Below, one piece after another: positions 24,197 to 32,809 of a stretch of DNA of 33,564 nt. The stretch covers positions 806,281 through 839,844 of the forward strand of contig NZ_LMUL01000014.1 in assembly GCF_009765965.1 (NCBI RefSeq), written 5' to 3'. Position 1 is the first letter of the stretch. Each line of letters starts with the position of its first letter. The stretch is from Caulobacter sp. S45. GTDB taxonomy: Bacteria > Pseudomonadota > Alphaproteobacteria > Caulobacterales > Caulobacteraceae. The position numbers and the translations under genes are program-made. The notes beneath the pieces were generated by a model. The model searched no databases and was not told where the DNA came from. It was given only the letters and a program-made list of their open reading frames with translations.

Positions 24197-26020
24197 CTGG
24201 TCCCCGTCCTTTTCGCCGCGTCGTTTCTGGCCGGCCTACCGCAACTTCCCCCGCTTCCGCCGATCAAGCGCGCCGCGTCAGTCACATATGTGGATCGTAC
24301 GGGAGCGGTGCTCGGCGTACGCGGCGGCCAGGTCGCGCCGCCGGTCGATCTGGATCGGCTCCCCGCCTACGTCCCCGCGGCCTTCGTCGCCATCGAGGAC
24401 CGGCGCTTCTACGACCATCCGGGCTTCGACGCGATCGGCATCGCACGTGCACTGATGGCGGACGCCGCCCATGGACGGGCCGCGCAGGGCGCATCCACCA
24501 TCACCCAGCAGCTCGCCCGCAACCTGTTCCTCAGTTCCGACCAGACACTCGAGCGCAAGGCCCAGGAGCTCGTCTACGCGGTCCAGCTGGAACGCACCTT
24601 CAGCAAGCGCCAGATCCTCTCGCTATATCTGAGCCGGGTCTATTTCGGATCGGGAGCCTACGGCATCGAGGCCGCGTCTCGTCGCTTCTTCGGCGTCCCG
24701 GCGTCTCGGCTCACCTTGCATCAGGCCGCCACCCTGGCCGGAATCCTCAAATCCCCCTCAGGCTACAGCCCCGTCGATCAGCCCGAGCGTTCGGCGGAGC
24801 GGACGCGGCTGGTGCTGGACGCCATGGCCGAGACCGGCGCCATCACCGCGGCTCAACGAGCCGCCGCGCTGGCCAGTCCGCTGCATCTGCGCACCGTCGA
24901 CCCTATGCTCCCCGCCCAGTATTTCGTCGATTGGGTCGACCAGCAAAGGCGTCGCCTGGTCGCCCAACCCCAGGAAGACCTAGTGGTGGAGACCACGCTC
25001 GACCTGCCGACGGAAGAAGCGGCCGAGAAAGCCACGCGATCGGTCTTGGCCAAGGCGCAGGCCCGCGGCGTGCAGCAGGCGGCCCTGGTCTCGGTGGACG
25101 GCGGCGGCGGCGTGCGCGCCATGATCGGCGGCGCCGACTACCGCGCGAGCCAGTTCAATCGCGCCACACAGGCCCTGCGGCAGGCCGGCTCGTCGTGGAA
25201 ACCCTTCGTGTACCTGACCGCCCTGGAGGCCGGACGCACGCCGGACACGCTCGCGGTGGACGAGCCCACGACGATCGGCGGGTGGTCTCCAAAGGATGAC
25301 GAGGACACCTACCTCGGGCAGATCACCCTGCAGACCGCCCTGGCCAAGTCGATCAACACGGTGGCGGCGAAACTAGCGGACGAGGTCGGGCGCCCCACCG
25401 TAGCGCGGACCGCCCAACGACTTGGGATCGTCACCCCGATCAACACCGATCCTGCCATGGCGCTCGGGACCTCGGCGGTCACGCCTATCGAGATGGCGGG
25501 CGCTTACGACAGCTTCGCCAACGGTGGCCGGTTCGCCGCCCCGTATGGCCTGGAGAGCATCCGGACAACGGCGGGCAAGATCGTCTGGCGACGCCCGATC
25601 AATCCGCCCACGCAAGTGATCCAGAACCCGCCGCTCCAAGAACTGGACCAGATGTTGCGGGCGGTGATCGCCCAGGGCACGGGCGTCCACGCCACAATCC
25701 CAGGCCGCGATCTGGCGGGCAAGACGGGGACCACGTCAGACAGCAAGGACGCGTGGTTCTGCGGGTTCACCGGCGATCTCACGACCGTTGTCTGGGTCGG
25801 TCGTGACGATGCGCGCCCGATGCAGGGCGTCATGGGCGGCGGTCCTCCGACCGCCCTGTGGCGCGCCTTCATGGTCAGCGCCCTTCTAAGAACGCCCGCG
25901 ACGCCCATCCCGGCAGGGCCGGCGCCGGCGATCCCCGCGCTGGCCGCGCCAACCGATCCAGTCACGACCCTGCTACAGCCCTCCCCCACCGCCCCGAGCG
26001 TTTCGACGCCGCAGCATTGA
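24197..26020 (+). CDS. Class A penicillin-binding protein (bifunctional transglycosylase/transpeptidase), probable CTG start
   Basis: The protein builds peptidoglycan at the outer face of the inner membrane. From the GTG at 24290 it is 576 residues: a GT51 domain with catalytic-type Glu36 (EDRRFYDH) and GASTITQQLARNLFL, then a transpeptidase domain with SSWK (Ser301, Lys304), SIN (354-356) and KTGTT (478-482). That start gives no membrane anchor and has no ribosome site. The frame stays open upstream, and a CTG at 24197 has AAGGAG (24184-24189) 7 nt ahead. It adds 31 residues beginning with a hydrophobic stretch (VPVLFAASFLAGL), as an anchored enzyme needs. I chose CTG. The C-terminus is a Pro/Ala-rich tail without a further domain. 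The length is short for PBP1a. Confidence 0.85.
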   Translation: MVPVLFAASFLAGLPQLPPLPPIKRAASVTYVDRTGAVLGVRGGQVAPPVDLDRLPAYVPAAFVAIEDRRFYDHPGFDAIGIARALMADAAHGRAAQGASTITQQLARNLFLSSDQTLERKAQELVYAVQLERTFSKRQILSLYLSRVYFGSGAYGIEAASRRFFGVPASRLTLHQAATLAGILKSPSGYSPVDQPERSAERTRLVLDAMAETGAITAAQRAAALASPLHLRTVDPMLPAQYFVDWVDQQRRRLVAQPQEDLVVETTLDLPTEEAAEKATRSVLAKAQARGVQQAALVSVDGGGGVRAMIGGADYRASQFNRATQALRQAGSSWKPFVYLTALEAGRTPDTLAVDEPTTIGGWSPKDDEDTYLGQITLQTALAKSINTVAAKLADEVGRPTVARTAQRLGIVTPINTDPAMALGTSAVTPIEMAGAYDSFANGGRFAAPYGLESIRTTAGKIVWRRPINPPTQVIQNPPLQELDQMLRAVIAQGTGVHATIPGRDLAGKTGTTSDSKDAWFCGFTGDLTTVVWVGRDDARPMQGVMGGGPPTALWRAFMVSALLRTPATPIPAGPAPAIPALAAPTDPVTTLLQPSPTAPSVSTPQH

Positions 26021-26130
26021 TCACCGGCTGGCTTCCAGTCCGCGCGCGCCTACCAGGCGGCGTGGTGTTCATGACATCCGCGACGGATTGCGTCCGCAGC
26101 ACATATGTCGCTGCGTTATCCCCAGTTGCT

Positions 26131-28404
26131 TCAGTACGTTGTCGAGATCGAGAACTTGACCACCCCAGGAAGGCTCTCGCCAAGGAACAGGCCGCCCGTG
26201 GCCGCCCAATAGCGGGTGTTCGCAACGTTCTGGGCGTTCACCCGGAAGACTGTCGGATGGCCGGCGATTTCACGTTGATAGGCCGCCCCCAGATCGAAGG
26301 TCGTGTAGGCGGGGATGAAGGCGTTGTTATTGGCGTTGATCGCCTGATTGCCGGTGTAATAGACCCCAGCCGTTAAGCTGACGGCGCGATAGAATGGTAG
26401 CTTATACTCGCCTGAAACCGATGCGGTGGTCTCGGGCGTACCCTCGATGCGCTTACCGGCGATTGACGGCGTGAAGATTGGACTACTGACGGTCGCCGCC
26501 GCTGAGATCTGCTTTGCGGAAAGGAAGGTGGCGCTGGCGTAGATCGAAAGATCTCGATTCACTTCACCCGTCAGGCTGAGTTCCTCGCCCTTGTATTCCG
26601 CTTGACCGTCCAGGACGTAGACATTGGCGCTGTTGACGTAGGTGGAGCCCCGCGTGATGTCGAAATAGGCGACCTGGAAGATCAGGCCACGACGCGGCTC
26701 GATCTTGAGCCCATATTCCTTCTGCTGGCTCATGGTCGGGCCGAGCTGGGCGTTGGCGTTCACCGCCGTAGACGGGGCGACCACCGTGGTCTCCAGGCCC
26801 TCGATATAGGTGCCGTAGATGCTGGCCCAGGGTACGGGCTTCAGGATGCCGCCGTAAGAATAGGACAAGGGCGTATCGGGGCCGAAGGTGTCCTGGCCCA
26901 GCGTCTTATCCGACTCGGTGTAGTGGGACTGGCGCACACCGCCGAGCACCTGAAGCCAGTCGGTGATCTTCACGCGGTCGAAGAAGTACAGGCCTTGGTC
27001 GTCGATCCGGGTGGTGTCGGCGGTGAACTTCGGCGTCGCGGGCTGGGCGATCGAAATCGGGGTGAAGAAGTTGTCGGCGAAGTTGAGCTTCTTGGCCACC
27101 GGCGCGAAGGAATCCTTGATCGCCCGCTGAGCGCCGATCATCACCTCGTGCAAAAGCGGCCCGGTGTAGAAGGTCCCGTCGATCTCGGCGCGATAGCTGA
27201 CCGTGGTGAAGATGGCGTCCTGCGGCGAGATCGTCAGCGTGCCGGCGCCGGTCGCCACATTGGTCGGGGCGAAGGTCGGCAAGTAGCGGAAGCGGTTGAG
27301 GTGCGAGACGCCAGCGTCGGTGGTGAAGCTCCAGGCGTCGTTGAACTTATAGGTCATCTTGCCGAGGACATTGGTCTCGGTCGCGTCGTTGCTGGCCCAG
27401 TTCGGCCCGAAGTTGCTCGACGGGTTGAGCAGGGGCGGCAGGGCCAGGGCGGGGAAGGGATTGGCCGGCGTGGCGGTCGGGGCGCTGCTGAACCGAAACG
27501 TGGCCGGCTCGACGATGTTCTTTTCGAAATTCTCCACGTCCAACGAGAAGGTGAGTCGATCGATCGGCTTCCAGTCGAACGCGCCCGAGATCATGTAGCG
27601 GTGGCCGGTGGAATACTTGACGCCGTCGTCTATGTCGGCGAACAGCCCGTTGACGCGGGCGCCGAACTTGCCGTAGGGCCCGGTCCAGGTGTCGCTGGCG
27701 TCAACCGCCCCGCCCCCGCCGCCATGGCTGTCGCCGAACGCGGTCGCGCTGAGCAAGGGCTCGGAGGTCGGCCGCTTCATGGTCAGGTTGACGATGCCGG
27801 CCGGGTTGGAAAAGCCGTAGTACAACGCCGATGCGCCCTTCAGCACCTCGACCCGGTCCTTGTCCTCCAACGGGAAGGCGATCGAACTGATGATCGGCAG
27901 GCTGCCGTCCAGGCGGAAGTTGGAGCGCGTGTCGACGATGATGCCGCGGATGGTGATGTTGTTGTAGACCGCCGGCCCATTCGAATTGCTCGACACGCCC
28001 GCGGTGTTGCGCAGAGCATCAATAAGATCGATCGCCTGCTGCGACTTCAATACTTCGCCGGTGATGACGTTGATCGTCAGGGGAGTGTCGAGGTTCCTTG
28101 CGCCGCGGAAGCTGCCGGCTTGGACATAGTCGGCGCTGAAGCTGTTCTTGCGGTCTGCAGTGACCACGATCTCGCTCAAAGTCGCGGGCTTCTTCCCTCC
28201 GGCGCCTTCGCCGGGATTTGGCTCGGCTTGCGTGGAGGCGGCCGCAGGAGTCGCCTTAGGTGGGACGACGACCGCGGAAGCGACGGCGGGCGAAGGTTGG
28301 CTTTCCGAAGCGTCGGCCGCTTGCGCGCGGGCCTCGCCAAACGTGGCGGTCAGTGCGGTCGTCGCCACCAAAGCCGACACCCAAGTTCCGCGCCCTATCA
28401 CCAT
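26131..28404 (-). CDS. TonB-dependent siderophore receptor
   Basis: The 757-residue outer-membrane protein has a signal peptide (cleavage near ARA-QA), a long Ala/Pro linker, a TonB box (LSEIVVTADRK near residue 75) and a plug domain. The plug includes LRNTAGVSSNSNGPAVYNNI, IRGI, and VEVLKGASALYYGFSNPAGI, typical of siderophore receptors of the FhuA/FpvA type. The barrel ends in KFSISTTY with a terminal aromatic residue. It likely imports ferric siderophores. The ATG at 28404 has GAGGG about 10 nt upstream. A convincing Fur box could not be found in the upstream stretch by eye, and no siderophore biosynthesis gene is in the window, so scavenging of foreign siderophores is plausible. Confidence 0.93.
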   Translation of the reverse strand: MVIGRGTWVSALVATTALTATFGEARAQAADASESQPSPAVASAVVVPPKATPAAASTQAEPNPGEGAGGKKPATLSEIVVTADRKNSFSADYVQAGSFRGARNLDTPLTINVITGEVLKSQQAIDLIDALRNTAGVSSNSNGPAVYNNITIRGIIVDTRSNFRLDGSLPIISSIAFPLEDKDRVEVLKGASALYYGFSNPAGIVNLTMKRPTSEPLLSATAFGDSHGGGGGAVDASDTWTGPYGKFGARVNGLFADIDDGVKYSTGHRYMISGAFDWKPIDRLTFSLDVENFEKNIVEPATFRFSSAPTATPANPFPALALPPLLNPSSNFGPNWASNDATETNVLGKMTYKFNDAWSFTTDAGVSHLNRFRYLPTFAPTNVATGAGTLTISPQDAIFTTVSYRAEIDGTFYTGPLLHEVMIGAQRAIKDSFAPVAKKLNFADNFFTPISIAQPATPKFTADTTRIDDQGLYFFDRVKITDWLQVLGGVRQSHYTESDKTLGQDTFGPDTPLSYSYGGILKPVPWASIYGTYIEGLETTVVAPSTAVNANAQLGPTMSQQKEYGLKIEPRRGLIFQVAYFDITRGSTYVNSANVYVLDGQAEYKGEELSLTGEVNRDLSIYASATFLSAKQISAAATVSSPIFTPSIAGKRIEGTPETTASVSGEYKLPFYRAVSLTAGVYYTGNQAINANNNAFIPAYTTFDLGAAYQREIAGHPTVFRVNAQNVANTRYWAATGGLFLGESLPGVVKFSISTTY

Positions 28405-29206
28405 CTTTCAGATTCCCTCACCCTGACGTCCACCCGGATCGGGAAGTCTCTCCCGTTGATTTCTTTGTGCGCGGCCTTTGCTGTCACCGACCTTTCACGA
28501 ATGCGTCGTGACGATTGGAAATTAGGACGCTGGGTGAGGGATCATTTCCTTTTTCTACAATGATTTACATCAAACTCGGGCGCACCGTCGCAAGACGCCG
28601 TCGCCAGTTGGCCTCTCAGCTGCAAGCGAGAATACCAGCCTCAAAGATTGCGATCCGAACGAAAATTCCGATTGCTTGACGCCTTCGACGTGAAGATTGC
28701 ATATGAACAAATCTATTCAAAATACTCATCTTCAAAACATAATCCCTGACCATTCGCGTTAGGAATATTACGCAAAATTATTGCATTGAGACGCCTTCGC
28801 CTGAATTCACGCCCCAGGGTCGATATCGCCGCGGGACAGTTGCAGCACGAAGGGGATGGCGTAGTCGTCGGACGTGATAAATCTTGGCGGTCGCGGCCAC
28901 CACAATGACCACATACCGCCGCCGGCCTCCCGACGTAGGCCGTCGGCGCCTACACGCCAAAGGAAACGCTAGTCAGAGACGGGATATCGCCTATCAACCT
29001 CAGAAGGGCGCCTCATGTTACGATGGTTAGGATCTTATTGGCCACGAGGACTCGTTCTCGGGAGTGAATATTCACCAACCCATGAGCCATTGTATCCATG
29101 AAGCAGACGCGGATCAGAAGGAGTAGCAATCTCCCCTGGGACCTTTCCAGGCCTTCGGGTTGCCTATTGATTTTTCGCGGTGCTTCCGGCCGCTTCGGAG
29201 CCGCTC
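28405..29206. other. 800-bp region without a confident gene
   Basis: The first 160 bp form the leader of the siderophore receptor (minus). Positions 28640-28790 are AT-rich and hold no open frame of note. On the minus strand around 28800-28900 one frame ends with SDDYAIPFVLQLSRGDIDPG followed by Ala and a stop, which looks protein-like but has no start or partner. It may be the tail of a lost gene. No tRNA, small RNA signature or repeat was recognised. The last part is the leader of the small zinc-ribbon gene, with GGAG just before its ATG. Confidence 0.4.
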
Positions 29207-29398
29207 ATGCCGCGCAGATTTAACAATATCCCCCGCCGGGTGATTTCCAAGTGTCCCGTTTCAGAAAAGCCGCTGGAAACACACGCAATTATGACAATGG
29301 GACAACTCGCGAAACTCAAGGATGGTTTGATCGTCTGGTGCCCCTACTGTAGGGCTACGCACGATTTGCAGCGAGACACCCTGGCTCTAGCTCAGTGA
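29207..29398 (+). CDS. Small zinc-ribbon-like protein, function unknown
   Basis: The 63-residue product has Cys16 in SKCPVSEKPLET and Cys45-x-x-Cys48 with His52 in VWCPYCRATHDL. This matches a small alphaproteobacterial protein type with a CPVTGKP motif and a CPHCGxxH motif, likely binding one zinc. No function is established. The ATG at 29207 has GGAG 6 nt upstream; a GTG at 29180 would add nine residues without support. It converges with and overlaps the frame at 29392 by 7 bp. Confidence 0.65.
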   Translation: MPRRFNNIPRRVISKCPVSEKPLETHAIMTMGQLAKLKDGLIVWCPYCRATHDLQRDTLALAQ

Positions 29399-29658
29399 AG
29401 CATCCGGCCCAGCCATATTAAATTTTCAGCATCGTCAATTCGTAATACGTTTTTGCCAATAGCGATAAAATAATGCGCCTGGCGAGCTAATTTAACGCAG
29501 GCGAGGAGTCGCCTTCGCAGTTGAATTTCATCCGAGACGGAAATATCCCCTTCTAGGAGTATTTGGGTTCCTGGGGTAAGCGCGTGACACGAGGTCTTTT
29601 GACGGCTACGCCAATTTCGTTGCTGCTTTGGTCGGCGATCATCCTCCTGGTGAGACAT
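29392..29658 (-). CDS. Hypothetical small protein (uncertain)
   Basis: I do not recognise this frame. From an internal ATG at 29658 it encodes 88 residues: a basic N-terminal third, then a more regular helix and strand pattern (EIQLRRRLLACVKLARQAHY, then FIAIGKNVLRIDD). The stretch is AT-richer than its neighbours. The frame is open much further upstream, but that part is Arg-rich and looks non-coding. No ribosome site precedes the ATG. It overlaps the zinc-ribbon gene end to end. It could be a real accessory gene or chance. Confidence 0.35.
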   Translation of the reverse strand: MSHQEDDRRPKQQRNWRSRQKTSCHALTPGTQILLEGDISVSDEIQLRRRLLACVKLARQAHYFIAIGKNVLRIDDAENLIWLGRMLH

Positions 29659-29872
29659 TTGCTGCACGCTGGCTAGGCTTTGGCGATTACGCTCCGCCGT
29701 AGGACGGCGACGAGAGCCGAATTCATAATCGTGCCTGCCCGCCCGGCGCGGAAACGCCTCCCCTACCCCAGCCCCGTGATCTCCCGCCCCCCGCGTGGGA
29801 GCGCCGCTTCGTAGATGGAAGGCCGGATCGAGCGTGGAACATAACCATGGCGCGCCCGATGATTCCAGAATC

Positions 29873-32047
29873 TCAGGCCGGCTGGTAAGCCGGCGCGCCC
29901 GTTCTCCATAGGAGAAACGCGTAGGTGTCGGCCGCCTCACGGTCCTGTTGCGCACGGGTCGAGCCGATGCCGTGACCCGCGTCGTAATCCACCCTTAGAA
30001 GGATCGGCTTCTTCGACGAACTCGCCGCCTGTAGTCGCGCCGTCATCTTGGCCACATGGAACGGCGCCACCCGCGGGTCCGTGACGCCGGTGGTCAGGAG
30101 CACGGCCGGATAGGCCGTCCCGTCCCTCACCGCTTGATAGCTGTCGATGCTCTTCAGCGCGCGGTAGCCGGCCGGGTCGGCGATGGCGCCCCATTCAGGC
30201 TCTTCGCCATAGCCGTTCTGCTCCACTACGTAGCGAAGGGGATTGGACCAGCCGACGCCGTCGATCACCGCCGCGAACAGGTCCGGCCGTTCGGTCATGG
30301 CGCGGCCGACGGTGATCCCGCCAGCCGACCGCCCACCGATCGCAAGACGCGCCGGCGACGTATACTTCTCGGTGCAGATATGTTCGCAGACGGCGATCAG
30401 ATCACGCCACGTGTTGGGCTTGTTCGCGAGTTGCCCGGCCTTGTGCCACTCGCGACCGTACTCTCCGCCGCCGCGCACGTTGGCGTAGCCGACGATGAAG
30501 CCGGCGTCGATCAGCGCCAGGGTCCTGCCGGCGAAGGCGGGGGTATAGGCGGCGGCCCCGTAGGAACCGTAGGCGGAAATCCACGCCGGCGTCCGGCCGT
30601 TGCGGATCAGTCCCTTCTTGTAGATCAGGCTGTAGGGGATTTTCACCCCGTCCTTGGCCGTCGCGAAGCCGCGCACCGTCTCATAGGCGCCGACGTCGAT
30701 GGCTGGGCGGGGCGTGACGCCGGTGTCCGCCACATCGCCGCTGGGAGAGACCGACCAGATTCCCGCCGGGGCGAGCCACCCCGTCAGCGACATCAATGCT
30801 CCATCCTCGCCGGGCGTGGCGAACACCGACCCGATCGTCCCGTCAAAGGGCAGATGGACCTCCGTCACCTGCCCGTCGTGGCCGAGATGGCGCAGGCGAC
30901 TGATCCCACCGTCCATCATCTTCAGGTACAGGCCGTTCCGGGCGCGCTGGAAGTCGTCGATCACGACCGGCCCTTGCGGGACAACCTCCACGGCGTTGGC
31001 GAGGGACGGCTGGGCCGCCGACGTGCGTACCAGCCGGCCACGCGGCGTTCCCTTGTTGGCCAGCATGTAGAAGACGTCGCCGTCGAGCTCGACGCCGGTG
31101 ATCTCGTCCTCGAACCCGGCGACCGGCGTCCACCGCGCCTTTCCGGCGACGACATCGGCAAGCGGCGCAATCAGGACCCGCGTCTCGGGCCGCACGTCCG
31201 CCAGGATCAGGATCGCATGGCGAGCGCCTTGGAAGGTCATGACGTAGGGCGCCTGGATCCGGTCGAAATCCACGCCCGCCACCAGCCCGCGCTTCATCAG
31301 GATCGGGTCGGAGGCCGGGTCGGTCCCCAAACGGTGGAAACGCGCCTGGCTGTCCAGGAAACGGTCCGGCGTATCCGCCGCGCCGGTGAGCTGGTTGTAG
31401 AAGAAGCCGCTGGCGTCATCGAGCCACTGCGGATTGGCGGCCTGGGTGTTGGCAATGCGATCCGGCAGGTCGCGCCCATCGGCGACCGTCAGGACATGCA
31501 GCAGGGAATCCTCGCTGCCGTCCTTGGACAGACCATAGACGACGCGCGACCCGTCCGGCGAGGCGGTCCACCAATCGAGCGAGACGTGTCCTTTGGCGCC
31601 GCTCAAGAGTGTGGGATCGACCAGCACCCGGTCATGTCCGTCCTCGCGGACGAACAGTTTGTAATTGTCGGCGCCACTAGGGCGCTGCTGGTAGAACAGC
31701 TTGCCGCCGGCGCGCTGAACGCGGCTGGTGAGCGCCGCGTCTCCCGAGAGTTGCTGGATGCGACGTAGGAGGGCGTCGCGCCCCGGGATGGCGTCCAGGA
31801 CCGCCCTTGCGTGATCGTTCTGCCCCTTCAGGAACGGCAGCCAGTCGGGATCCTTGTCGTTCTCCATCCAGCGGTAGGGATCGCTGAGGGTGTCGCCAAA
31901 ATAGATGTCCTTGACCACCGCCACCTTGGCCACGGGAGCCGGCGGTGCGCCTGCGATACCCGCCCCGCGCGCGGTGAAGCCGAGCGCCGCATTCCCGATC
32001 AGGCCCGCACCGCTGGCGAGCAAGGTCCGCCGATTGAAACTGGACAT
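29873..32047 (-). CDS. Tat-exported prolyl oligopeptidase family (S9A) serine peptidase
   Basis: The 724-residue protein starts with a twin-arginine signal (SSFNRRTLLASGAG, R6-R7, then a hydrophobic stretch). A seven-bladed propeller region follows, with the N-terminal family mark DPYRWMEN. The C-terminal alpha/beta hydrolase domain has Ser574 in GGRSAGG, Asp657 in VTDPRVAP and His692 in DAGHGIG. The family cleaves after proline in short peptides. Classical members are cytosolic; here export in folded form is predicted. The frame is open for 64 more codons upstream, but the ATG at 32047 has GGAG 8 nt away and begins the signal, so I chose it. It is followed on the same strand only by weak frames. 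Confidence 0.92.
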   Translation of the reverse strand: MSSFNRRTLLASGAGLIGNAALGFTARGAGIAGAPPAPVAKVAVVKDIYFGDTLSDPYRWMENDKDPDWLPFLKGQNDHARAVLDAIPGRDALLRRIQQLSGDAALTSRVQRAGGKLFYQQRPSGADNYKLFVREDGHDRVLVDPTLLSGAKGHVSLDWWTASPDGSRVVYGLSKDGSEDSLLHVLTVADGRDLPDRIANTQAANPQWLDDASGFFYNQLTGAADTPDRFLDSQARFHRLGTDPASDPILMKRGLVAGVDFDRIQAPYVMTFQGARHAILILADVRPETRVLIAPLADVVAGKARWTPVAGFEDEITGVELDGDVFYMLANKGTPRGRLVRTSAAQPSLANAVEVVPQGPVVIDDFQRARNGLYLKMMDGGISRLRHLGHDGQVTEVHLPFDGTIGSVFATPGEDGALMSLTGWLAPAGIWSVSPSGDVADTGVTPRPAIDVGAYETVRGFATAKDGVKIPYSLIYKKGLIRNGRTPAWISAYGSYGAAAYTPAFAGRTLALIDAGFIVGYANVRGGGEYGREWHKAGQLANKPNTWRDLIAVCEHICTEKYTSPARLAIGGRSAGGITVGRAMTERPDLFAAVIDGVGWSNPLRYVVEQNGYGEEPEWGAIADPAGYRALKSIDSYQAVRDGTAYPAVLLTTGVTDPRVAPFHVAKMTARLQAASSSKKPILLRVDYDAGHGIGSTRAQQDREAADTYAFLLWRTGAPAYQPA

Positions 32048-32193
32048 GACGATCGCTCCGTACTCACGAAGCGGACTAGGCCAGTTTGAGGCCGCCCTTT
32101 CAAGCCGGGGTAGAGCCAGAGGACTAATAGGTCTTAGGACAAACACCGGCGCCCTAATGGTCTGATCCGGCCTGCCCCTGGGGCCAGCAAACC

Positions 32194-32646
32194 TCAGGCG
32201 ACCGTCACCTCTGTCCTGACGGAATTGGCGATATAGCAACCTTCGTGCGCTTCATGATGCATCTGGCCCAGCTCGACACCGTCCGGCGCGGGGCCCGCCC
32301 AATCGATTTCCGGATGCAAGACGACCCTTGTCAGCGCCAACCTGCCCGACGAGATCGCCTCCATCCAACCCTCGGCATGATCCCGATAGGCCGCGACCGA
32401 GAAACCGGCGAGCCGGGCCACGTGCAGGAAGGTCAGCATGTGGCAACTGGAAAGCGCCGCGACGAGCATCTCCTCCGGATCGATAGCCGCTTCGACGGCC
32501 CACTTACCGACGACATGCGGTGACGCGGATGCGGAAATGACGGCGCCGCCGTCGAACCGCACGGTATGGCCTCGACTATATCGACCGTGCAGGAAGTCTT
32601 CGTCGCCATCCAGGGTCCAACTGACCTCTGCTACATAGGTGGACAT
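32194..32646 (-). CDS. OsmC/Ohr-family peroxiredoxin-like protein
   Basis: The 150-residue protein has both redox cysteines of the OsmC family: Cys68 in ALSSCHMLTFLH and Cys137 in HEGCYIANS, plus the DPEEML segment before the first. OsmC-type proteins reduce organic hydroperoxides, usually with lipoylated or thiol partners, in the cytoplasm. The start at 32646 has GAGGG 6 nt upstream. It is divergent from the DUF885 gene. A Cys-based peroxidase activity is likely; regulation by an OhrR-type repressor cannot be assessed from this window. Confidence 0.9.
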   Translation of the reverse strand: MSTYVAEVSWTLDGDEDFLHGRYSRGHTVRFDGGAVISASASPHVVGKWAVEAAIDPEEMLVAALSSCHMLTFLHVARLAGFSVAAYRDHAEGWMEAISSGRLALTRVVLHPEIDWAGPAPDGVELGQMHHEAHEGCYIANSVRTEVTVA

Positions 32647-32809
32647 ACGGCGCCCTCTTCAGCCTATCCCAGCTAAGTCGGCCGCAACGGACATGTCCAC
32701 CCGCGAACGGCGCCGTCCCGGGTTGCCGAGATACATATACAATATACGTTCGCCTCGATGGGTTCGTCGCAGCGGGCAAGGCCTGCCTGCGGCACATGGG
32801 GGAAACGGC

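Noticed and set aside
26602-28563. Long plus-strand open frame of about 650 codons opposite the siderophore receptor
   Set aside because: It is Arg/Gly/Val-rich with no family features; the minus strand encodes a complete TonB receptor. Such antisense frames are common in GC-rich DNA.
28405-28580. Fur box upstream of the siderophore receptor
   Set aside because: AATGATTTACATC and related AT-rich pieces share only short parts with the Fur consensus; not enough to call by eye.
28778-28960. 60-codon minus-strand frame in the receptor upstream region
   Set aside because: Arg-rich, no ribosome site and no similarity recognised; another frame in the same place looks more protein-like.
30056-31768. 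Plus-strand open frame of about 570 codons opposite the prolyl oligopeptidase
   Set aside because: No recognisable domain; it covers the catalytic region of a well-supported gene on the other strand.
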